From the NCBI GenBank assembly GCA_022562915.1, contig JADFOJ010000010.1:1-54485 (forward strand): a stretch of DNA of 54,485 bases, read 5' to 3'. Position numbers and translations under genes: made by a program. This DNA comes from Planctomycetota bacterium. Lineage in GTDB: Bacteria; Planctomycetota; Phycisphaerae; Phycisphaerales; SM1A02. The notes below the pieces were generated by a model. That model was not told the origin of the DNA. It did no database searches and saw nothing but the letters and a program-made list of their open reading frames with translations. This document shows positions 50,599-54,485 of this stretch, piece after piece; position 1 is the first letter of the stretch, and each line of letters opens with the position of its first letter.

Positions 50599-51525
50599 AT
50601 GACGAACAGTCCGGCGGCACGAACGTTCTCCTCCGATTTCAAGCGGTTCTTCATTCGCGGACTCGTCGTGCTGCTGCCATCGGTCCTGACGTTGTGGATC
50701 GTCGTCAAGGCGTACCAGTTCGTGGACAACACGATCGCCGAGCCGATCAACAAGTGGGTCCGGCTGACCATCATCCAGACAAGCGCCGCCTGGCGGCCGA
50801 TGCGCGTGTACTTCGACGCCGATCCGCAGTCCGTCGAGAACGAGTACAACCTGCAGTTGGCGGCCGGGATCAAGGACCCGTCGCGAACCAGGATCAGCAA
50901 CACCCTGCGCGCGGCCAACGTCCAGCAGTGGTGGGCCGATCGCTGGTACCTGAGAAGCATCGGGTTGATCATCGCGATCGTCGCCGTGTACGTGGCGGGT
51001 CGCCTGCTGGGAGGGTTCGTCGGGCGAACGGTCTACCGCCGCCTGGAACGGGTGGTCACGGCGCTGCCCGTGTTCAAGCAGGTGTATCCCTACGTCAAGC
51101 AGGTCGTGGACTTCCTGTTCAACAGCGACCGGTCGATACAGTTCAGCCGCGTGGTCCTCGTCGAGTATCCCCGCAAGGGGCTCTGGGCCGTGGGATTCCT
51201 CACCGGCAACGCGATGAAGTCGATTGCCAAGGCGTCCGGCGATTCGGTGACCGTGTTCGTACCCAGTTCTCCGACGCCCTTCACCGGGTACACGGTCACC
51301 GTCCCCCGCGACGAGGTCATCGATCTGCCGATCACGGTCGAGGAGGCGATTCGATTCTCCGTGACGGCGGGCGTGCTTGTCCCGGAACACCAGGTCCTCG
51401 ACACCACGGTCGCCGGGACTTCCGGCGAGGACCCCGAGACGGAACACGGGGCTCCCGCCCTGCCGGAACAGGCCGCGACGGCATCCACCACCAGGGAAAC
51501 GGAACGTCGACGCAACGCCCTGTAA
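50599..51525 (+). CDS. DUF502-family membrane protein
   Basis: This 308-residue protein has a membrane helix near 20-40 (IRGLVVLLPSVLTLWIVVKA), a soluble insert and a second helix near 118-138 (LIIAIVAVYVAGRLLGGFVG). The DUF502 blocks follow: LPVFKQVYPYVKQVVDFLF, VVLVEYPRKGLWAVGFLTG and VTVFVPSSPTPFTGYTVTVP. The family's function is unknown. It precedes hpf by 27 bases. Confidence 0.85.
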   Translation: MTNSPAARTFSSDFKRFFIRGLVVLLPSVLTLWIVVKAYQFVDNTIAEPINKWVRLTIIQTSAAWRPMRVYFDADPQSVENEYNLQLAAGIKDPSRTRISNTLRAANVQQWWADRWYLRSIGLIIAIVAVYVAGRLLGGFVGRTVYRRLERVVTALPVFKQVYPYVKQVVDFLFNSDRSIQFSRVVLVEYPRKGLWAVGFLTGNAMKSIAKASGDSVTVFVPSSPTPFTGYTVTVPRDEVIDLPITVEEAIRFSVTAGVLVPEHQVLDTTVAGTSGEDPETEHGAPALPEQAATASTTRETERRRNAL

Positions 51526-51552
51526 CCCACAGGGCAACCAGGGAGATTCAAG

Positions 51553-51876
51553 ATGCAAGTCAAGATCAGCAGCAAGCACATGCAGGTGACGCCGGCAATC
51601 GAGCACTACGCATCAAAGAAAATCGAGAAGTTTTCCCGATACTTCAATCGGATTCAGCAGGTTGACGTGATCATCGACAAGGCCCGCAACGGCTACTCCG
51701 TCGAGATCATCACCGATGTCGAGCACCATGATCCCATTGTCGCCACCAGTACTCACCAGGACCTCTACGCCTGCCTCGACCTCGGCATCGACCGATCGCT
51801 GCGACAGCTCAAGGATCACAAAAGCAAACTGCGGGACAACAAACACAACACTCCGTTGAGCGGGTACGAAGCATGA
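51553..51876 (+). CDS. hpf: ribosome hibernation promoting factor (short HPF/YfiA type)
   Basis: HPF binds the decoding centre of idle ribosomes. The 107-residue protein has the family pattern VKISSKHMQVTPAIEHYASKKIEKF, VDVIIDKARNGYSVEI, DLYACLDLGIDRSLRQLKDHK. It lacks the C-terminal dimerisation domain of the long form. GGGAGA precedes the start. The stop overlaps the IIA gene by four bases. Confidence 0.92.
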   Translation: MQVKISSKHMQVTPAIEHYASKKIEKFSRYFNRIQQVDVIIDKARNGYSVEIITDVEHHDPIVATSTHQDLYACLDLGIDRSLRQLKDHKSKLRDNKHNTPLSGYEA

Positions 51877-52349
51877 AGTTGCTCGATATCGTCGTCAAGA
51901 AAGCCATCAATCCAAATCTCGTCGCCACGAAACGCGACGCCGCCATCGCGGAGATCATCGACTCGATCGTCGAGGCAGGAGCGCTGAGCCCCAAGCTCCG
52001 CGATGAATTCGTCAAGGCGGTCATCAGGCGGGAGAACCGCGGTTCGACCGGATTCGGCCACGGCGTGGCCGTCCCGCACGTCAAGCACGCCGCGATCACC
52101 AAGATGGCCGTTGCCGTCGCGGTGAGCACCTCCGGCGTCGACTTCAATGCCCTCGACCGGCAACCCGTGTACTCGATCCTGCTGCTGCTGAGCCCCGAGG
52201 ACCAGCCGGAGGAGCACCTCGACGCGATGGAGGCGATCTTCGGCAACCTCAGCCAGGAGACCTTCCGCCGGTTTCTCCGGCAGGCCGGAACGGCCAAGGA
52301 GATCCTCGCCCTCCTGGCCGAGGCGGACGCCAACGCGGCGGTACGGTAA
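51873..52349 (+). CDS. PTS IIA component, PtsN/fructose type
   Basis: This 158-residue PTS EIIA-2 protein has the phospho-acceptor His 69 in GFGHGVAVPHVKH. It is coupled to hpf, as in many bacteria where hpf-ptsN serves regulation rather than sugar uptake. The C-terminal LSPEDQPEEHLDAMEAI is typical. Phosphate would come from HPr encoded 160 bases downstream. No sugar-specific IIB/IIC is present. Confidence 0.9.
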   Translation: MKLLDIVVKKAINPNLVATKRDAAIAEIIDSIVEAGALSPKLRDEFVKAVIRRENRGSTGFGHGVAVPHVKHAAITKMAVAVAVSTSGVDFNALDRQPVYSILLLLSPEDQPEEHLDAMEAIFGNLSQETFRRFLRQAGTAKEILALLAEADANAAVR

Positions 52350-52370
52350 TTCGAGCGCTGCGTAGCGGAG

Positions 52371-52454
52371 GGTGGCACGGTAGAGCTTGCTCTGCCGTGT
52401 CTTTGGACGTCCCTCCACGGGCAACCTCTCTATCGCTCGGTCGACCGTGCCACC
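52371..52454. repeat. GGTGGCACGGTCGA palindrome family, copy E (degenerate)
   Basis: GGTGGCACGG at the left and TCGACCGTGCCACC at the right remain, but the inner arms no longer pair well (GCTTGCTCTGCCGTG against ACCTCTCTATCGCTC). It separates the IIA and HPr genes, which are usually adjacent. Confidence 0.75.
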
Positions 52455-52512
52455 GGAGTCTGTGGTAGGCTTGAGCCGGAGGGCACAATACGTGTGTGCG
52501 GAGTCCTGAGAG

Positions 52513-52794
52513 GTGTCCAGAACCGCCTCGGCGGTGGTAACCGTCGCCAACAACCTCGGCCTGCACGCCAGGCCGGCCACTCTGTTCGCGCAGACCGCGG
52601 CCGGTGCCGAGGCTGACATCAAGGTACGTCGATGTGACTTCGGCGATGCGGTGGACGGCAAGTCCATCATGCAGATGATGATGCTCGCCGCGACCATGGG
52701 CACCGAGATCGAAATCACCGCCAACGGCAGCGATGCCGAGGAAGCCGTGCAGACCCTCGTGAAACTCGTCGCGAGCGGTTTTCGGGAAGACTAG
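52513..52794 (+). CDS. HPr family phosphocarrier protein
   Basis: This 93-residue HPr starts with GTG at 52513 (AGAGG just upstream). The phospho-His is H18 in NNLGLHARPATLF, and the regulatory Ser is S51 in DGKSIMQMMML, so both the PTS and the HPr-kinase sites are present. With the IIA gene it forms a partial phosphorelay; Enzyme I and HPr kinase are not in the window. Confidence 0.92.
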   Translation: MSRTASAVVTVANNLGLHARPATLFAQTAAGAEADIKVRRCDFGDAVDGKSIMQMMMLAATMGTEIEITANGSDAEEAVQTLVKLVASGFRED

Positions 52795-53040
52795 CGCGGT
52801 GTCTGAGATCACATCGTGCGTTCGGTGTATGACAGGGTTATGTCGCTGGTCACGGTGGCGTCCGCTCGTGCAACCCTCCCCGGCATTCTGCTACCCGCGT
52901 GTGAGCTGATGCACGTCCATCAAGTCGCTGACCACTTCGATACGCGCGTATCAGCGTATTTCCGGTCCGACAGAGCCCAACCGGAGCCGGGGGCGGCGAC
53001 GCCGGCGGTGACGCCGCCGTCTATTCACTAACCTCATGAC
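52795..53040. other. gap between HPr and the HAF-repeat gene
   Basis: No convincing gene. A 71-codon frame at 52816-53031 has no ribosome site and no recognisable sequence. A GC-rich hairpin (GGCGGCG/CGCCGCC, 52992-53018) near the minus-strand gene end may terminate one or both convergent transcripts, although it has no T-tract. Confidence 0.4.
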
Positions 53041-54333
53041 TCAGGCCGTCCAGTTCATCAGGAGAGTGAGAAAGTCAAGGATGCCGACGATGCAATCGCC
53101 ATCGATGTCGGCGACGCAGGTCGGCGGGCAAGGGTCGGGACAGGGCCCCCAACTGGCGAGAAGTGCGAGAAAGTCAACAATGCCGACACGGCAGTCGCCG
53201 TCGAGGTCGGCCGGTGAGGAGCCGATCGGCGTGAGAAGAACGGCGACCACGTCGACTCCTTGTACTTGAGCGTGTCCTGCAATCTGCCCGGAGTTGGAGA
53301 CAGCCCGGGCAACCTTGACGTCCAGGTTGAGGTCAGGATCGATCAGTTCATTCAGGTCGGTCATCACACCGTCTTGCCAGATGAACGCGCGCAGGCCGGG
53401 ATCCTCTGAGCCACCCACGACGATGCTTCGGTCATTGATGGCCAGCGCCGTGGACTCTTGAAAACCAACCAGCGTTCCTATGTCCAACATTTCGCCCCCG
53501 CTCCACACGAATGCGTGGAACACCAGCGGGAACTCCTGTACCGCACCACGGCCGACCACCTCACCGCGATTGTTCGTCCCAAGGGCATCGGCCGACATAC
53601 CACCCGGAATGACGCCGAGGTCAAGCACCTCACCGTCGTCCCAGATGAACGCGTGGGAGTCAATGTGGGGTACCGTACCCATCCACCCCACGATTCGCCC
53701 GACGTCAGAAATACCGTTGGCCACGTTGTTCGGCGGTGTCAGCGCGGGGCCGAGATCGGTCATGACGCCGTGCTCCCAGAGAAAGACTTGCAACCCCGGA
53801 TCACCCGTGACGAAATCGCCCCACACACCCACGACCTGCCCGGCATTACTGATCGCCAGGGCCTCACTGAAGTTGCCGCCGGGAAGCGTCCCGAGGTTAA
53901 TGAACTCCTCCCCGTCGATGAGGAAGCCGAGGCTGTCAAGCCCGTCGCCGCTGAGGTCGAACCAGCCGACGATCTTCCCGTCATCCGCGATGGCGAGAGC
54001 CCTGCTCCTGATCGTCCCCGGCGGCATCGCCAGTGTGATCACGCCCGACTCCGGCGTCCACAGGAACGCCTGCTCGTCTTGGCCGAGGCACGCGAAATGC
54101 CCCACCACGTGCCCCAGTTCGTTCAGCCCCAGCCCGATCGTCGTGGCGACAGCACAGTCCTGCTGAATCATCGTCACGTCGTACCTGCATTGCGCGTCGG
54201 CGCGACCCGCAGCAATGCCGACGATGCACGCCAGCGCCACCACCAGCGCAATGCGGAAAAACAGGCGAGGAGGGGCAAGAATCCCGCCCAGGTGCCCAAT
54301 CGGATCCCCCGAGTCGAAAGACCGTCGGAACAA
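53041..54333 (-). CDS. HAF-repeat exported protein with dockerin-like C-terminus
   Basis: This 430-residue protein starts with TTG at 54333 (AAGGAG 8 bases upstream). The signal peptide is long (hydrophobic FFRIALVVALACIVGIAAG, cleavage near ADAQ). It then has about seven HAF-type repeats (HAFVWSGGEMLDIGTL, QVFLWEHGVMTDLG, AFIWDDGEVLDLGVIPGG, ALAINDRSIVVGGSEDP), probably a beta-propeller. The end has two dockerin-like repeats (ADLDGDCRVGIVDFLALLAS, ADIDGDCIVGILDFLTLLMN) like those of the protein at 5479-7554. It is secreted and of unknown role. Confidence 0.85.
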   Translation of the reverse strand: MFRRSFDSGDPIGHLGGILAPPRLFFRIALVVALACIVGIAAGRADAQCRYDVTMIQQDCAVATTIGLGLNELGHVVGHFACLGQDEQAFLWTPESGVITLAMPPGTIRSRALAIADDGKIVGWFDLSGDGLDSLGFLIDGEEFINLGTLPGGNFSEALAISNAGQVVGVWGDFVTGDPGLQVFLWEHGVMTDLGPALTPPNNVANGISDVGRIVGWMGTVPHIDSHAFIWDDGEVLDLGVIPGGMSADALGTNNRGEVVGRGAVQEFPLVFHAFVWSGGEMLDIGTLVGFQESTALAINDRSIVVGGSEDPGLRAFIWQDGVMTDLNELIDPDLNLDVKVARAVSNSGQIAGHAQVQGVDVVAVLLTPIGSSPADLDGDCRVGIVDFLALLASWGPCPDPCPPTCVADIDGDCIVGILDFLTLLMNWTA

Positions 54334-54405
54334 AGGAAACTCCTTCAGATACCACGCGCCGCGTTACGCGGCCACAGCCACTGCAGCCTCAGTCCTTCTG
54401 CTTTG

Positions 54406-54437
54406 ACTATACTGGCATTTGTGCGCTTCGGAGTCAA
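54406..54437 (-). promoter_or_regulatory. possible promoter of the HAF-repeat gene
   Basis: TTGACT (54432-54437) and TATAGT (54406-54411) occur on the minus strand, but the 20-base spacer is longer than usual. A 15-base palindrome GCCGCGTTACGCGGC (54358-54372) lies in the leader. A 10-base direct repeat CTGCTTTGAC occurs at 54398-54407 and 54453-54462. Confidence 0.3.
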
Positions 54438-54485
54438 TTTCTCACCCGCGCACTGCTTTGACTTCATCCTAGGCCTACCGTCATA

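Noticed and set aside
52816..53031. 71-codon plus-strand frame after the HPr gene
   Set aside because: No ribosome site, no recognisable sequence, and it ends in a GC-rich hairpin region.

Overview
The window is a G+C-rich bacterial chromosome segment that looks like Planctomycetota, most likely class Phycisphaerae. Two secreted proteins (5479-7554 and 53041-54333) end in the paired dockerin-like repeats (DxDGDxxVGxxDFLxLLxxWG type) that are typical of that group. There are also SYLF, DUF4159, DUF1570-like and pseudopilin proteins, and many intergenic palindromes. The assignment rests on protein flavour only, because no rRNA is present.

Layout. 1-5346: a frameshifted BamE-like lipoprotein, an AI-2E transporter remnant, a secreted hypothetical, nhaA, a SYLF lipoprotein, a zinc-ribbon membrane protein and a TMTC-like membrane/TPR protein. 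5479-10850 (minus): a beta-helix/dockerin exoprotein, tRNA-Asp with its own promoter and terminator, and polA. 11288-24055 is a long minus-strand block read as pgk, redoxin-like, rpe, a histidine-phosphatase-like protein, accD, lnt, HEAT-repeat lipoprotein, coiled-coil MreC-like protein, small membrane protein, mreB, mreC, mreD and a GlmU-like sugar nucleotidyltransferase. 24114-27849 (plus): miaA and topA. 27813-30452 (minus): a frameshifted MFS transporter and a PilZ-REC-HPt-like regulator. 30548-33748 (plus): ispG, a lipase-like lipoprotein and a pseudopilin. 33865-35892 (minus): a TraB-like protein with an inserted GspG domain, and a TolQ/MotA proton channel. 35980-38940 (plus): a prenyl synthase and dxs, which with ispG give three isoprenoid-precursor genes within about 8 kb. 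39011-43261: HD protein, M14 peptidase, SnoaL/NTF2-like lipoprotein, glutamine amidotransferase and methyltransferase. 43363-52794 (plus): sppA, DUF4159 protein, thioesterase, purN, two tandem DUF1570-like metalloproteases, DUF502 protein, hpf, ptsN-type IIA and HPr. 53041-54333 (minus): a HAF-repeat/dockerin exoprotein.

Genome-scale patterns. Many enzymes lack a Shine-Dalgarno sequence but carry a TAnnnT box 6-11 bases before the start codon, which suggests leaderless transcripts; secreted and envelope genes more often have good Shine-Dalgarno sites. At least three palindrome families occupy gene junctions: a GGTGGCACGGTCGA family (six copies, one with a second repeat nested in it), the nested family itself, and a 34-bp element whose two ends supply stop codons to both convergent genes. 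Several proteins have lost signature catalytic residues: a KCG in place of RHG in the phosphatase fold, no CxxC in the redoxin fold, and no His in the HPt-like domain. The most unusual architecture is the GspG-like pseudopilin domain inside a TraB/GumN-like protein.
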